Below, in pieces: positions 48,909-58,686 of a DNA stretch of 64,000 bases. Both the position numbers and the translations under genes were made by a program. Position 1 is the first letter of the stretch. Each line of letters opens with the position of its first letter. This DNA is from Pantoea phytobeneficialis. GTDB lineage: Bacteria > Pseudomonadota > Gammaproteobacteria > Enterobacterales > Enterobacteriaceae. The stretch covers positions 1,243,621 through 1,307,620 of the forward strand of contig NZ_CP024636.1 in NCBI RefSeq assembly GCF_009728735.1, read 5' to 3'. The notes beneath the pieces were generated by a model, which was not told the origin of the DNA, did not search any database, and was given only the letters and a program-made list of their open reading frames with translations.

Positions 48909-50050
48909 TGGCCAGCTCCTTCAGAGGCTTTACACACGTAGAAGGTTTCTTTGATACCGGTTTGGGCTTCATACTGCCCGGCCACTGCCGCTTTTACCTG
49001 ATCCACCAAATCGGTTGGCATCAGGGCCACGATGCAGCCGCCAAAGCCGCCACCGGTCATTCGCACACCGCCGCGCGGTCCGATCTCAGCTTTGACGATC
49101 TCCACCAACTGGTCAATCGGCGGCACGGTGATTTCGAAATCATCACGCATTGAGGCGTGTGATTCGGCCATCAGGACACCCATTCGCGTCAGATCGCCCG
49201 CTGCCAGCGCGTCGGCGGCTTCCAGCGTGCGCGCATTCTCGGTAATCACATGACGGACACGTTTTGCCACCAGCGGATCGAGCTGATCTTCAGCCGCTTC
49301 GAATTCCGCCAGGGTGACATCGCGCAGCGCGGGTTTATTGAAGAAACGTGCACCGGTTTCACACTGCTCGCGACGGGTGTTATATTCACTGCCCACCAGC
49401 GTCCGGCGGAAGTTGGAGTTGATGATCACCACTGCCACATCTGCCGGCATCGAAACGGCGCGGGTGCTGAGGCTACGGCAATCCAGCAGCATGGCGTGAT
49501 CCTGCTTACCCAGCGCCGAGATCAACTGATCCATGATGCCGCAGTTACAACCGACAAACTGGTTTTCCGCTTCCTGACCGTTCACGGCAATGGCTGCGCC
49601 GTCGAGCGGCAGTTGATACAACTGTTGGAACACGGTGCCCACCGCCACTTCCAGCGACGCCGAAGAACTCAGGCCCGCGCCCTGCGGCACGTTACCGCTG
49701 ATCACCATATCCACGCCGCCAAAGCTGGCATCGCGTTTTTGCAGATGTTTCACCACGCCGCGCACATAATTGGCCCACATCGGTTCTTTTACCGGCTCAA
49801 TCGGCGCATCCAGTGAGAAACTGTCTTGCTGGTTATCGTAATCCACCGCCACCACGCGCACCTGGCGGTCATCGCGTTTGGCACAGGCAATCACGGTTTG
49901 ATAATCAATGGCGCAGGGCAGCACGAAACCATCATTATAGTCGGTGTGTTCACCAATCAGGTTAACGCGACCAGGTGCCTGAATGCTGTGGCTCGGCTGA
50001 TAACCAAATGTCTCGACGAACGTCTGTTGTGTAATGGATTTTAATGACAT
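48902..50050 (-). CDS. galK: Galactokinase
   Basis: GalK phosphorylates alpha-galactose at C1. It is 382 residues, the E. coli length. GHMP-kinase motifs are intact: the sugar-binding [19 protein letters not shown] (about 27-45), the ATP-binding [19 protein letters not shown] (about 115-135) and the C-terminal [16 protein letters not shown]. It starts right after the galT stop with no spacer and overlaps galM. Confidence 0.98.
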   Translation of the reverse strand: MSLKSITQQTFVETFGYQPSHSIQAPGRVNLIGEHTDYNDGFVLPCAIDYQTVIACAKRDDRQVRVVAVDYDNQQDSFSLDAPIEPVKEPMWANYVRGVVKHLQKRDASFGGVDMVISGNVPQGAGLSSSASLEVAVGTVFQQLYQLPLDGAAIAVNGQEAENQFVGCNCGIMDQLISALGKQDHAMLLDCRSLSTRAVSMPADVAVVIINSNFRRTLVGSEYNTRREQCETGARFFNKPALRDVTLAEFEAAEDQLDPLVAKRVRHVITENARTLEAADALAAGDLTRMGVLMAESHASMRDDFEITVPPIDQLVEIVKAEIGPRGGVRMTGGGFGGCIVALMPTDLVDQVKAAVAGQYEAQTGIKETFYVCKASEGAGQW

Positions 50051-51094
50051 TTATTGCGCCTCGCGGAAATGGACATCGCTGACAGAACGCAGGCGTTCAG
50101 CCGCCTGTTCTGCCGTTAAATCACGTTGGGTTTCGGCCAGCATCTCGTAGCCAACCATAAATTTGCGCACCGTTGCTGAGCGCAGCAGCGGCGGATAGAA
50201 ATGCGCGTGCAGTTGCCAGTGATCGTTGGCTTCACCGTTAAAAGGCGCGCCGTGCCAGCCCATTGAGTAGGGGAAGGAGCACTGGAACAGGTTGTCGTAG
50301 CGGCTGGTGAGCAGCTTGATCGCCAGCGCCAGATCTTTGCGTTGCGCGTCGGTCAGATCGGTGATGCGTTTCACCTGCGCTTTTGGCAGCAGCAGCGTTT
50401 CAAACGGCCACGCGGCCCACCAGGGCACCACCGCCAGCCAGTGGTCGGTTTCTACTACGGTACGGCTACCATCGTTCAGTTCACGCGCGGCGTAGTCCAG
50501 CAGCATCGGTGTGCCTTTTTCGGCGTAATAGCGACGCTGGAGATGGTCTTCCCGCTGTGCCTCATTCGGCAAAAAGCTGTTTGCCCATACCTGACCGTGC
50601 GGATGGGGGTTAGAGCAGCCCATCGCTGCACCTTTGTTTTCAAACACCTGCACCCACGGGTAGTGCTGACCGAGATCGGCGGTTTGTTCCTGCCAGGTAC
50701 GTACGATCTCTTCCAGCGCGCTGAGCGGCAGTTCCGGCAGGGTTTTGCTATGATCCGGCGAGAAGCAGATCACCCGGCTGGTGCCGCGCGCGCTTTCGCA
50801 ACGCATCAGAATATCGTCGCTTTGCGGCGCATCAGGCGTGTCGGTCATCAGCGCGGCAAAGTCATTAGTGAAGACGTAAGTGCTTTTATAATCGGGATTT
50901 TTATCACCGGTGATGCGGGTATTACCGGCGCAGAGGAAGCAGTCGGGATCGTGTGCCGGCAATGTTTCCAGCGCCGGCGTTTCCTGTGCGCCCTGCCACG
51001 GACGCTTGGCGCGATGTGGCGAAACCAATACCCACTGATCGCTCAGCGGGTTATAACGGCGATGCGGATGATCGACCGGGTTAAATTTTTCCAT
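50051..51094 (-). CDS. galT: Galactose-1-phosphate uridylyltransferase
   Basis: GalT exchanges UMP between UDP-glucose and galactose 1-phosphate. The 347-residue protein begins [17 protein letters not shown], carries the zinc-site Cys pair in [13 protein letters not shown], and has the catalytic HPH motif in [18 protein letters not shown]. It is the first gene of the operon here; galE, which leads the E. coli operon, is absent and modF follows upstream. UDP-galactose epimerase must therefore come from elsewhere in the genome. Confidence 0.97.
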   Translation of the reverse strand: MEKFNPVDHPHRRYNPLSDQWVLVSPHRAKRPWQGAQETPALETLPAHDPDCFLCAGNTRITGDKNPDYKSTYVFTNDFAALMTDTPDAPQSDDILMRCESARGTSRVICFSPDHSKTLPELPLSALEEIVRTWQEQTADLGQHYPWVQVFENKGAAMGCSNPHPHGQVWANSFLPNEAQREDHLQRRYYAEKGTPMLLDYAARELNDGSRTVVETDHWLAVVPWWAAWPFETLLLPKAQVKRITDLTDAQRKDLALAIKLLTSRYDNLFQCSFPYSMGWHGAPFNGEANDHWQLHAHFYPPLLRSATVRKFMVGYEMLAETQRDLTAEQAAERLRSVSDVHFREAQ

Positions 51095-51143
51095 GTTGGA
51101 TCCTGGTAAACGACAAACAGATAAAAATGACTGCGTTCAAAGT

Positions 51144-51171
51144 AGCATAAAGGTCAGACTGAAAGCGTGAT
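51144..51171 (-). promoter_or_regulatory. Candidate galT promoter with CRP half-site
   Basis: On the minus strand a TATGCT -10 box (51149-51144) lies about 50 bases before galT. The ATCAC-CTTT context upstream (51171-51167) resembles the CRP half-site context of E. coli galP1. No clear -35 box is seen, as in galP1. Confidence 0.45.
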
Positions 51172-51184
51172 CCAGTCTGGATAA

Positions 51185-51200
51185 ATGGTATCGTTTACAC
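51185..51200 (-). promoter_or_regulatory. Gal operator 1 (GalR/GalS site)
   Basis: ATGGTATCGTTTACAC matches GTGNAANCGNTTNCAC at 10 of 12 fixed positions. It lies about 90 bases upstream of galT, near the promoter. Confidence 0.65.
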
Positions 51201-51262
51201 AAGGTGACGATTCTCATTTTGTGGGGTTATCAGGCGTGTTTGCCGAATATGTGGGCAATGAA

Positions 51263-51278
51263 ATGGTAACGGTTACAT
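51263..51278 (-). promoter_or_regulatory. Gal operator 2 (GalR/GalS site)
   Basis: ATGGTAACGGTTACAT is nearly the same as the E. coli internal gal operator (14 of 16 as I recall that site). It is 78 bases from operator 1, so a repression loop is possible. Confidence 0.65.
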
Positions 51279-51290
51279 TGATGGTGTGAT

Positions 51291-51335
51291 GCGCGATAAA
51301 TCACGCCGCTAGCGTAGCGGCGCGATTTATCGCGC
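51291..51335. repeat. REP-like inverted pair, copy 5
   Basis: A reverse arm (51291-51310) and a forward arm (51314-51335) almost touch, joined only by AGC. It lies just after the modF stop and before the gal operators. Confidence 0.85.
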
Positions 51336-51340
51336 GGGTT

Positions 51341-52816
51341 TTAACGCAGCTTTTCTTGCTGATACCCATAGTCACCGCCATCCTGCGCGACAAAGCTCAG
51401 GCGATGGGTGATGCACTGTGGCGCATCTTCGGCGTGGTGGGAAACAAACAACAACTGGGTACGACCTTCGCCAATCAGCACATCGACAAAGCGTCGCACC
51501 AGTTGACGGTTGATGGGATCCAGACCCTGCAACGGTTCATCCAGAATCAGCAGCGCCGGATGTTTCACCAACGCACGCGCAATCAGCACCAGCCGCTGCT
51601 GGCCCCAGGAGAGGCTATGGAAGGGCGCATCGGCCAGCGCGTTATCCATCCCCAGTAACGCCAGCCACTGACGCGCCAGCGATTTTTGCCGATCCGACAC
51701 CGCCTGATACAGTCCGATGGAATCAAAGAAGCCGGAGAGGATCACAGTACGCACGTTGACGCTGACACGGTAATCAAGGTGCAGGCTGCTGCTGACGTAA
51801 CCAATATGTTGTTTGATGTCCCAAATGGTTTCTCCGCTGCCGCGACGAATGCCGAACAGGGTTAAATCGTTGCTGTAGCCTTGCGGATGGTCACCGGTCA
51901 CCAGGCTGAGCAGGGTGGATTTGCCTGCGCCATTGGGGCCGATAATCTGCCAGTGCTCACCGGGATTTACCTGCCAGCTCAGGCCGTTGATAATCGGCTT
52001 GTCGTTATATGACACCACGCCGTTACGCAGAATCACCCGTGGCGCATCCTCCGCCAGCGGGGGAATTTGATCGGGAGCATCGGCTTCCGGCAGCGCCATA
52101 CCGGACAGTTTTTCACTGTGCGCCAGTTGGGCAACCAGCGCTTCAGCCAGAATCGCCTGACGTTGGCCGACGTGGGTGAGGGTGCACTCCGCCAGTACGC
52201 CTACCTGATCGACAAAGTCGGGAATATCGTCAAAGCGGTTCAGCACCAGAACCACGGTGTAGCCATGCTGATGCAGATCGCTCAGGGTTTGCGCCAGGCT
52301 GGCACGGGACGCCACATCCAGACCATCAAAAGGTTCATCGAGGATCAGCAGGTCCGGTTGCGCCATCAGCGCCTGGCACAGCAGGGTTTTACGCGTTTCG
52401 CCGGTCGAGAGATATTTAAAACGACGATCCAGCAGGTAGCTGATGCCAAACTGTAGCGCCAGCGCCTGACAGCGCGCGTCGTCTTTGACTTCATCCTGAA
52501 TGATCTGCGCAGCCGTGCGACCGGTGTCATCCTCGCCTTCGCTGAGCATGTCGGTGTTGTTGCGTTCCCACTCTTCGGTCACCAGCTTTTGCAGCTGTTC
52601 GAGTGATAAGCGGGTCGGACGTTGAAAGCTATGCGTGACGCTGCCTTTACCCGGCGGCAATTCACCGGACAACGCGCGGGCCAGTGAGGATTTGCCGCTA
52701 CCGTTGGCACCGACAAACGCCCAGCTCTCTCCGCTGTTAAGCGTTAAATCATTGAGGGACAGTACTCGGGTGTCGCTAAGACGAAACGTGCCTTGCGAAA
52801 TTTGCAATGAAGCCAT
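51341..52816 (-). CDS. modF: ModF, tandem ABC ATPase of the molybdate locus
   Basis: A 491-residue protein with two ABC ATPase domains and no membrane part. Domain 1 has GANGSGKSSLARAL near residue 38, LSTGETRKTLLCQAL and LLILDEPFDGLDV. Domain 2 has GPNGAGKSTLLSLV near 300, FHSLSWGQQRLVLIARAL and LLILDEPLQGLDP. It forms an operon with modE, 76 bases away. The exact function is unclear although the name reflects the locus. ATG 52816 matches the E. coli N-terminus; the frame continues to 52837. Confidence 0.94.
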   Translation of the reverse strand: MASLQISQGTFRLSDTRVLSLNDLTLNSGESWAFVGANGSGKSSLARALSGELPPGKGSVTHSFQRPTRLSLEQLQKLVTEEWERNNTDMLSEGEDDTGRTAAQIIQDEVKDDARCQALALQFGISYLLDRRFKYLSTGETRKTLLCQALMAQPDLLILDEPFDGLDVASRASLAQTLSDLHQHGYTVVLVLNRFDDIPDFVDQVGVLAECTLTHVGQRQAILAEALVAQLAHSEKLSGMALPEADAPDQIPPLAEDAPRVILRNGVVSYNDKPIINGLSWQVNPGEHWQIIGPNGAGKSTLLSLVTGDHPQGYSNDLTLFGIRRGSGETIWDIKQHIGYVSSSLHLDYRVSVNVRTVILSGFFDSIGLYQAVSDRQKSLARQWLALLGMDNALADAPFHSLSWGQQRLVLIARALVKHPALLILDEPLQGLDPINRQLVRRFVDVLIGEGRTQLLFVSHHAEDAPQCITHRLSFVAQDGGDYGYQQEKLR

Positions 52817-52892
52817 GATTTGTTCCATTTTATGCATCGTGTCACTCAGTTGTAGCGACCGCTGTCGGTGAAGTCAAATCATGGCCGGGATT

Positions 52893-53675
52893 TCAGAGCA
52901 GTGTGGCGATGATGGCGTGTTCCGCATTAAAACTGGCGGTGACGTTGTCGCCAGGTTGCAGATTCTGCTGCGTCACTGCGCTATTCGGCAGCGTGGCACA
53001 CAGGGTTTCTCCACCAGGTAGCGCCATCAACACCTCGCTCACCTGTTCACCGGGTTCAATGGTGGTTATCTGCACCGGCAGCTGATTATCCCCGTGGCTG
53101 GCTGTGCGGCTGACTTGAATCCACGGTGCTTTGATCAGCACCAGCACCTCTTTGCCGCTTTCCAGTTGCAAACGTTCGGCACTGCGCTGGGTCAGCGCCA
53201 CCTGCAAGCGGGTTACGCCATCGCTTAACAACACCTCAAGATGCTGCACTACCTGCTGATTATCACGCGCCAGTACCGTGCCGTACAGTTGGTTGCGTGC
53301 GCTGGTTTGCAGCGAGAAACGCGCAATCGCCGCCAGCAGGCTATCGAGCGGCAGGGTGTCGTTTTGCAGCACATCAAAGGCTTTCTGCTGGATCTGCTCC
53401 ATCAGCTGGAACAGCTGGATCAGGCGCTCACCGTAACGTGTCAGTTGCGCACCGCCACCTCCTTTGCCGCCGGTGGCGCGTTCCACCAGGGTTTGATCTG
53501 CCATCCCGTTCATGTCGTTGATGGCATCCCAGGCGCTTTTGTAACTGATACCCGCCAGTTTTGCTCCCTGGCTGATGGAGCCGGTCTCCTTAATCCGCTT
53601 CAGAAGTTCGATGCGGCGCGGATCGGCAAACAACTTCTGCTGTAGGCGAATATGGAGAGAGAGTTCAGCTTGCAT
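52893..53675 (-). CDS. modE: Molybdate-responsive regulator ModE
   Basis: ModE binds molybdate and represses modABC while activating molybdoenzyme genes. The 260-residue protein has a winged helix (about 20-110) with RIELLKRIKETGSISQGAKL, GISYKSAWDAI and the glycine-rich GGKGGGGAQLTRYG. Two C-terminal Mop/TOBE repeats bind molybdate, with ARNQLYGTVLA and VLIKAPWIQVS in the first. It diverges from acrZ and modABC; a matching ModE box is present before modA. Confidence 0.96.
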   Translation of the reverse strand: MQAELSLHIRLQQKLFADPRRIELLKRIKETGSISQGAKLAGISYKSAWDAINDMNGMADQTLVERATGGKGGGGAQLTRYGERLIQLFQLMEQIQQKAFDVLQNDTLPLDSLLAAIARFSLQTSARNQLYGTVLARDNQQVVQHLEVLLSDGVTRLQVALTQRSAERLQLESGKEVLVLIKAPWIQVSRTASHGDNQLPVQITTIEPGEQVSEVLMALPGGETLCATLPNSAVTQQNLQPGDNVTASFNAEHAIIATLL

Positions 53676-53793
53676 GTCAGCTCCTTAAGTTAGTGGCACC
53701 AATTGTATGCGCTAAAGTAAAAGCACGAAAAGGGCATGGCAGTTTATTCTCAAGCCGTTACAATCACTTTTTTATCATTTTCGTGAGGTTTCC

Positions 53794-53949
53794 ATGCTGG
53801 AACTGCTAAAAAGCCTGGCCGTGGCCATCATTATGGTGCCAATTGTTATGGCTATCATGCTGGGTTTAATTTACGGCTTGGGTGAAGTCTTCAACGTCAT
53901 CTCGAAATTTGGCCGCCGCGACGATCGCCCCGCCAACAACTCACATTGA
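53794..53949 (+). CDS. acrZ: AcrZ, small AcrAB-TolC pump accessory protein
   Basis: A 51-residue single-helix membrane protein that binds AcrB and alters drug export. It begins [20 protein letters not shown] and continues with [12 protein letters not shown], matching E. coli AcrZ (YbhT, 49 residues), including the conserved Pro in the helix kink; the tail is slightly longer. GAGG lies 6 bases before ATG 53794. A rho-independent terminator follows, so it is a single-gene unit. Confidence 0.94.
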   Translation: MLELLKSLAVAIIMVPIVMAIMLGLIYGLGEVFNVISKFGRRDDRPANNSH

Positions 53950-53955
53950 TTTTTC

Positions 53956-53980
53956 AACGCCCGCATCTTGCGGGCGTTTT
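53956..53980 (+). terminator. Terminator of acrZ
   Basis: AACGCCCGCA (53956-53965) and TGCGGGCGTT (53969-53978) form a 10-bp stem with a TCT loop, ending in four T residues. Confidence 0.92.
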
Positions 53981-54038
53981 GCTCTTAACTTCCGCCAAAT
54001 CCTGCCGATATAAACTTCATGACAGCATCGAAGCCAGC

Positions 54039-54062
54039 GTTGTAGTATTCAGTATATAACGT
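54039..54062 (+). promoter_or_regulatory. ModE operator before modA
   Basis: The 24-base dyad has CGTTGTA at its left end and TATATAACG at its right end, with the same spacing as the E. coli modA operator (CGTTATAT...TACATAACG). It ends 15 bases before modA, so bound ModE-molybdate would block transcription. Confidence 0.75.
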
Positions 54063-54077
54063 AACAAGGAGCTAAAA

Positions 54078-54851
54078 ATGCTATCAAAACATTACCGCTG
54101 GGGTGCCGCTGCCGTTCTGACTTTTTCACTGGCCGGACAGGCACTGGCTGCTGAGAAAATTACCGTGTTTGCAGCGGCCTCACTGACCAACGCGTTGCAG
54201 GATATCGCCACGCAGTATCAGAAAAAAACCGGTGTCGAAGTGGTGTCGTCCTTTGCGTCGTCGTCGGTACTGGCGCGCCAGATTGAGCAGGGTGCACCGG
54301 CAGATCTGTTTATCTCTGCTGACCAGCAGTGGATGGACGATGCGGTGGCGAAAAAAAGCGTCATCGATAACACGCGTTTAACCCTGTTGGGTAACGATTT
54401 GGTGTTGGTGGCACCGCGCAGCGACAGCGCTAAAGCCGTGACCATCAATGCGCAAACCGACTGGAAAAGCCTGCTGAAGGGCCAGCGTCTGGCGGTGGGC
54501 GACCCGGATCATGTTCCTGCCGGGATCTACGCAAAAGAAGCGTTACAGAAACTGGGCGCGTGGGATACGTTAGTGCCGCTACTGGCCCCGGCCAACAACG
54601 TGCGTGCTGCGCTGGCGCTGGTGGAACGTAATGAAGCGCCTTATGGCATTGTTTACGGTTCCGATGCAGTAGCCAGCCAAAAAGTGCAGGTAGTGGGGCG
54701 TTTCCCGGAAGATAGCCATAAGCCGGTCGAATATCCGATGGCGATCGTCAAAGAACATCAGCGTGCGCCGGTAGAAGCCTTCTTCAAGTATTTGCAGGGG
54801 CCGGAAGCCGCCGCAGTGTTTAAACAGTATGGATTTACGCCGAAGAAATGA
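54078..54851 (+). CDS. modA: Molybdate ABC transporter, periplasmic binding protein
   Basis: ModA captures molybdate and tungstate in the periplasm. The 257-residue precursor has a signal peptide (about 1-24, ending QALAA). The mature start EKITVFAAASLTNAL and the following SFASSSVLARQIEQGAPADLF carry oxyanion-binding Ser residues. GDPDHVPAGIYAKEAL and EAPYGIVYGSDA are family segments. It overlaps modB by 4 bases. Confidence 0.97.
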   Translation: MLSKHYRWGAAAVLTFSLAGQALAAEKITVFAAASLTNALQDIATQYQKKTGVEVVSSFASSSVLARQIEQGAPADLFISADQQWMDDAVAKKSVIDNTRLTLLGNDLVLVAPRSDSAKAVTINAQTDWKSLLKGQRLAVGDPDHVPAGIYAKEALQKLGAWDTLVPLLAPANNVRAALALVERNEAPYGIVYGSDAVASQKVQVVGRFPEDSHKPVEYPMAIVKEHQRAPVEAFFKYLQGPEAAAVFKQYGFTPKK

Positions 54852-55537
54852 TATTGAGTGATCCCGAATGGCAGGCGGTGTTTCTCAGCCTGAAAGTCTC
54901 CACTGTGGCGGTGTTGTGTAGCCTGCCGTTGGGCATCCTGATGGCCTGGATTCTGGCGCGTTGCCAGTTTCCGGGCAAAACCCTGCTCGATAGTGTTATC
55001 CATCTACCGCTGGTGCTACCGCCGGTGGTGGTCGGTTATTTGCTGCTGATTGCCCTCGGGCGGCGTGGCTTTATCGGTGCCTGGTTATATGACTGGTTTG
55101 GTTTCAGCTTTGCTTTTAGCTGGCGTGGCGCGGTGGTGGCGGCGGCGGTGATCGCTTTCCCGTTAATGGTGCGAGCCATTCGCCTGGCGCTGGAAGCGGT
55201 AGATACCAAACTGGAACAGGCGGCACGCACCCTCGGCGCAGGACGCTGGCGCGTGTTCTTTACCATTACCTTACCCCTGACCTTTCCCGGCATCATTGTC
55301 GGTACGGTGCTGGCTTTTGCCCGTTCGCTGGGTGAGTTTGGTGCCACCATCACCTTCGTGTCGAATATACCTGGTGAAACCCGCACCATTCCGTCAGCGA
55401 TGTTTACCCTGATTGAAACACCGGGGGCGGAAAATGCCGCCGCGCGCTTGTGTGCGGTGGCGATTGTGCTGGCGTTGCTGTCGCTGGTGGCGTCGGAACT
55501 GCTGGCCCGCTGGGGCCGTAAGCGGCTGGGGGTTTAA
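54848..55537 (+). CDS. modB: Molybdate ABC transporter permease
   Basis: A 229-residue inner-membrane permease with five hydrophobic helices. The ATPase-contact loop is [22 protein letters not shown] near residue 125, and [15 protein letters not shown] near residue 50 is typical of ModB. Its start overlaps modA (ATGA) and its stop shares one base with modC. Confidence 0.97.
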   Translation: MILSDPEWQAVFLSLKVSTVAVLCSLPLGILMAWILARCQFPGKTLLDSVIHLPLVLPPVVVGYLLLIALGRRGFIGAWLYDWFGFSFAFSWRGAVVAAAVIAFPLMVRAIRLALEAVDTKLEQAARTLGAGRWRVFFTITLPLTFPGIIVGTVLAFARSLGEFGATITFVSNIPGETRTIPSAMFTLIETPGAENAAARLCAVAIVLALLSLVASELLARWGRKRLGV

Positions 55538-56595
55538 TGCTGACACTGAACTTTTCCCAGCAGTTGGGCACCCACCAGTTAGATGTGGACGTGGAGATCC
55601 CCGGCAAAGGGATCACCGCAATTTTTGGCGTTTCTGGCGCGGGCAAAACCTCGTTGATCAACGCGATTGGCGGGTTAACTCAGCCGCAGCAGGGGCAGAT
55701 TAAACTGGATGAACGGCTGTTGTTTGATGCCGCCACCGGACTGAATTTACCGCCAGAGAAACGCCGTATCGGTTATGTGTTTCAGGATGCTCGCCTGTTC
55801 CCGCATTACAGCGTGCGCGGCAATCTGCAATACGGTATGGCGGCTACCATGAAACCACAATTCGACAGCCTGGTGGCGTTATTGGGCCTCGACGCCTTGC
55901 TGCGTCGCGCGCCATCTTCTTTATCTGGCGGCGAGAAACAGCGGGTGGCGATTGGCCGCGCGCTGCTCACGGCACCGGATATTCTGTTGATGGATGAGCC
56001 GTTGGCCTCGCTGGATTTACCACGTAAACGTGAACTGATGCCTTACCTGCAAAAGCTGGCGAAACAGGTGGATATTCCGCTGTTGTACGTGTCGCACAGC
56101 CTTGACGAGATCCTGCAACTGGCGGATAACGTGCTGGTGCTGGACAGCGGTAAAGTCAAAGCCTTTGGCTCGCTGGAGAAGGTGTGGAGCAGTGCGGCGA
56201 TGCGCCCGTGGCTACCGGCCAGCGATCGCACCAGCGTACTTCGCGTCCAGGTGCTGGAGCAGCATCCTGATTACCCGATGACAGCGCTGTCACTCGGCGA
56301 TCAACATATCTGGGTCAGCCGGGTCAATCAGCCGCTGAAAACCGCGTTACGCATTCGTATCGCGTCAGCCGATGTGTCGCTGGCATTGCAACCGCCGCAA
56401 AACACCTCAATTCGTAACATCCTGCCCGCACAGGTGGTTGAATTGCTGGAGATTGACGATCAGGTAGAGGTTAAGCTGCGCATTGGCATCAGCGAGCTGT
56501 GGGCGCGTATTTCGCCTTGGGCGCGGGATGAGCTGGGCATTCGGCCGGATCAGTGGCTGTATGCCCAGATTAAAAGCGTGTCGATTACGCCCTGA
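55537..56595 (+). CDS. modC: Molybdate ABC transporter ATP-binding protein
   Basis: A 352-residue ATPase that powers molybdate uptake. It has Walker [11 protein letters not shown] near residue 32, the Q-loop [14 protein letters not shown], the signature [16 protein letters not shown] and Walker [13 protein letters not shown]. The C-terminal Mop/TOBE regulatory domain (about 285-350) includes [21 protein letters not shown]. It completes modABC. Confidence 0.97.
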   Translation: MLTLNFSQQLGTHQLDVDVEIPGKGITAIFGVSGAGKTSLINAIGGLTQPQQGQIKLDERLLFDAATGLNLPPEKRRIGYVFQDARLFPHYSVRGNLQYGMAATMKPQFDSLVALLGLDALLRRAPSSLSGGEKQRVAIGRALLTAPDILLMDEPLASLDLPRKRELMPYLQKLAKQVDIPLLYVSHSLDEILQLADNVLVLDSGKVKAFGSLEKVWSSAAMRPWLPASDRTSVLRVQVLEQHPDYPMTALSLGDQHIWVSRVNQPLKTALRIRIASADVSLALQPPQNTSIRNILPAQVVELLEIDDQVEVKLRIGISELWARISPWARDELGIRPDQWLYAQIKSVSITP

Positions 56596-56608
56596 TGTCG
56601 GGAAATCC

Positions 56609-56630
56609 GTAGCGGCGCGATTTATCGCGC
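56609..56630 (+). repeat. REP-like element, copy 6 (single arm)
   Basis: One forward arm, GTAGCGGCGCGATTTATCGC followed by GC, between the convergent modC and ybhA genes. No second arm is seen nearby. Confidence 0.85.
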
Positions 56631-56635
56631 GGATT

Positions 56636-57454
56636 TTACAGAATTTCCTGGTAAATCACTTCGGCAATGCCCGGCTCCAGATTGGTGCCAATCACTTTGC
56701 CGGCGCGTGCTTTGATCGCGTCGTCGGCATTGCCCATCGCCACGCCCAGACCGACTTCTTCCAGCATACTGAGGTCGTTGTAGTTATCACCAAACGCCAG
56801 CACGTCTTTCATGCTTAATCCCTGGCTCTCCACCCACTGCGCAAGGCGTTTGCCTTTGCTGTTGCCGCGCTGGGCGATATCCACCTGATCGTGCCATGAC
56901 CATTCACACGCCAGCCCCAGTTCGGCTTCGGTGCGCTCGGCAAATTGTTGCAGTGCGTGGGTATCGGCATGGGACAGGGCGAACTTCCAGATCGACTGTG
57001 CATCGTGCGCAGCCTGAACCAGGCTCGGCACATGGAGGAAGGTCGGACGTTGTGCCGCAGGCAGTGATTCCGCCCAGGTAAGGGTACGTGTCACATGGCC
57101 GGTCGGCTCCTGGTAAAGCATCGCGTCATCGACATACAGCAGGCCGTGAATCTGCTGTTCATCCAGCATCTCGATCACCCGCACCGCCTGAGATTTTTCC
57201 AGCGGATCGGAGGCCAGCACCTTTTTCGCCTGATAATCATACAAATAAGTACCGTTACAGCAGATAGCGGGTGTATCCAGTTGCAGTGCCTGATAAAAAG
57301 GATGGATGGCACAATGGTGGCGACCGGTAACAATCAGCACTTTGACGCCTGCCTGCTGCGCGCGGGCCAGGGCTTCAAGGGATTCAGGCAGAATGGTTTT
57401 ACGCGGGGTCAACAGGGTGCCGTCAAGATCAAGGGCGATTACGCGGTAGCTCAT
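56636..57454 (-). CDS. ybhA: HAD-family phosphatase YbhA (pyridoxal phosphatase)
   Basis: A 272-residue Cof-type HAD hydrolase; the E. coli homologue dephosphorylates pyridoxal 5'-phosphate and some sugar phosphates. Motif I has the nucleophile Asp9 and acid/base Asp11 in IALDLDGTLL. Motif II is LIVTGRH, and motifs III/IV are NSKGKRLAQWVE and VLAFGDNYNDLSML. It lies tail to tail with modC and diverges from pgl, as in E. coli. Confidence 0.93.
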   Translation of the reverse strand: MSYRVIALDLDGTLLTPRKTILPESLEALARAQQAGVKVLIVTGRHHCAIHPFYQALQLDTPAICCNGTYLYDYQAKKVLASDPLEKSQAVRVIEMLDEQQIHGLLYVDDAMLYQEPTGHVTRTLTWAESLPAAQRPTFLHVPSLVQAAHDAQSIWKFALSHADTHALQQFAERTEAELGLACEWSWHDQVDIAQRGNSKGKRLAQWVESQGLSMKDVLAFGDNYNDLSMLEEVGLGVAMGNADDAIKARAGKVIGTNLEPGIAEVIYQEIL

Positions 57455-57598
57455 TACTCTTTCCGTCTGGGTTACAAAGCAACCAGTCTACACCGGGTAA
57501 CGCCTTTGAGACAAAAAGCAGGGCACAAATGATTCCTGCGCGGCAAAATGAAACGCGCTAGAGTGATACCCTTTCAGCAAGCCGAACAAGGAGAACGC

Positions 57599-58597
57599 AT
57601 GAAACAAGTCGTGTATACCGCCAGCCCCGAGAGCCAGCAGATTCACGCCTGGCAGTTACAGGAAGATGGCGCGCTGACGTTATTACAGGTGACGGATGTG
57701 GCTGGTCAGGTGCAGCCGATGGTGGTCAGCCCGAAGAAAGATTTCCTCTATGTTGGCGTGCGTCCGAATTTTCGCGTGCTGGCATACCGTATTGCCGCGG
57801 ATGGCACCCTGAGCGAAGCCGGAGAGGCACCGCTGCCGGGAAGCCCGACGCACATTTCTACCGATCGCCAGGGTAACTTCCTGTTCTGCGGTTCTTACAA
57901 TGATGCCTGTGTCAGCATCAGCCCAATTGGTAGCGATGGTCTGCCGCAGGCTCCGAGCCAGGTGATCGGCGGGCTGGAAGGTTGTCACTCCGCCAATATT
58001 GATGTGAAAAACCAGACGCTGTTTGTGCCGGCGCTAAAGCAGGATCGTATTTGTTTGTTCCAGTTAGGCAACGATGGCAGCCTGACACCCGCCGCGCAAG
58101 CCCAGGTCACCACGGTTGAAGGCGCTGGCCCGCGTCATATGGCGTTTCACCCGAATGGCAACTATAGCTATTGCGTCAACGAACTGGACAGCAGCGTAGA
58201 TGTCTGGGCGTTAAGCAATGCACACGGCGAAGTGGAGCGTGTGCAGAGCCTGAATATGATGCCTGCGGATTTCAGCGGCACCCGCTGGGCAGCGGATATC
58301 CATCTGACGCCGGATGGCCGTTTCCTGTATGCCTGCGATCGCACCAGCAGCACCATTACCGTATTCAACGTCAGCGAAGATGGCGGCTTGTTGAACATCG
58401 AGGGCTTCCAGCCGACAGAGACGCAACCGCGTGGTTTTAATATCGACAACAGCGGGAAATATCTGGTTGCAGCCGGGCAGAAATCGCACCATATTGAGGT
58501 CTACAAAATCAGCGACGATCGCGGTCTGCTGACGCCGCTGGCGCGTTATGCCGTCGGACAAGGCCCAATGTGGGTGGTGATTCACCCACTGGGTTAA
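57599..58597 (+). CDS. pgl: 6-phosphogluconolactonase
   Basis: Pgl hydrolyses 6-phosphogluconolactone in the oxidative pentose phosphate pathway. The 332-residue seven-bladed beta-propeller is of the YbhE type, with repeats such as [38 protein letters not shown] and [17 protein letters not shown]. The frame opens at 57548, but ATG 57599 follows AAGGAG and gives the E. coli N-terminus ([12 protein letters not shown]). Confidence 0.96.
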   Translation: MKQVVYTASPESQQIHAWQLQEDGALTLLQVTDVAGQVQPMVVSPKKDFLYVGVRPNFRVLAYRIAADGTLSEAGEAPLPGSPTHISTDRQGNFLFCGSYNDACVSISPIGSDGLPQAPSQVIGGLEGCHSANIDVKNQTLFVPALKQDRICLFQLGNDGSLTPAAQAQVTTVEGAGPRHMAFHPNGNYSYCVNELDSSVDVWALSNAHGEVERVQSLNMMPADFSGTRWAADIHLTPDGRFLYACDRTSSTITVFNVSEDGGLLNIEGFQPTETQPRGFNIDNSGKYLVAAGQKSHHIEVYKISDDRGLLTPLARYAVGQGPMWVVIHPLG

Positions 58598-58603
58598 GTC
58601 ATT

Positions 58604-58680
58604 ACGCGATAAATCGCTAAAACCTTGCGCGATTAATCGCGCCGTTACGGGGGGAATGGTAGCGGTGCGATGTATCGCGC
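58604..58680. repeat. REP-like cluster, copy 7 (three arms)
   Basis: A partial reverse arm (58604-58617), a diverged reverse arm with CGATTAATCG (58627-58649), and a forward arm with CGATGTATCG (58659-58680). The three lie between the convergent pgl and bioA genes. These are the most diverged arms in the window. Confidence 0.75.
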
Positions 58681-58686
58681 TGTTTT

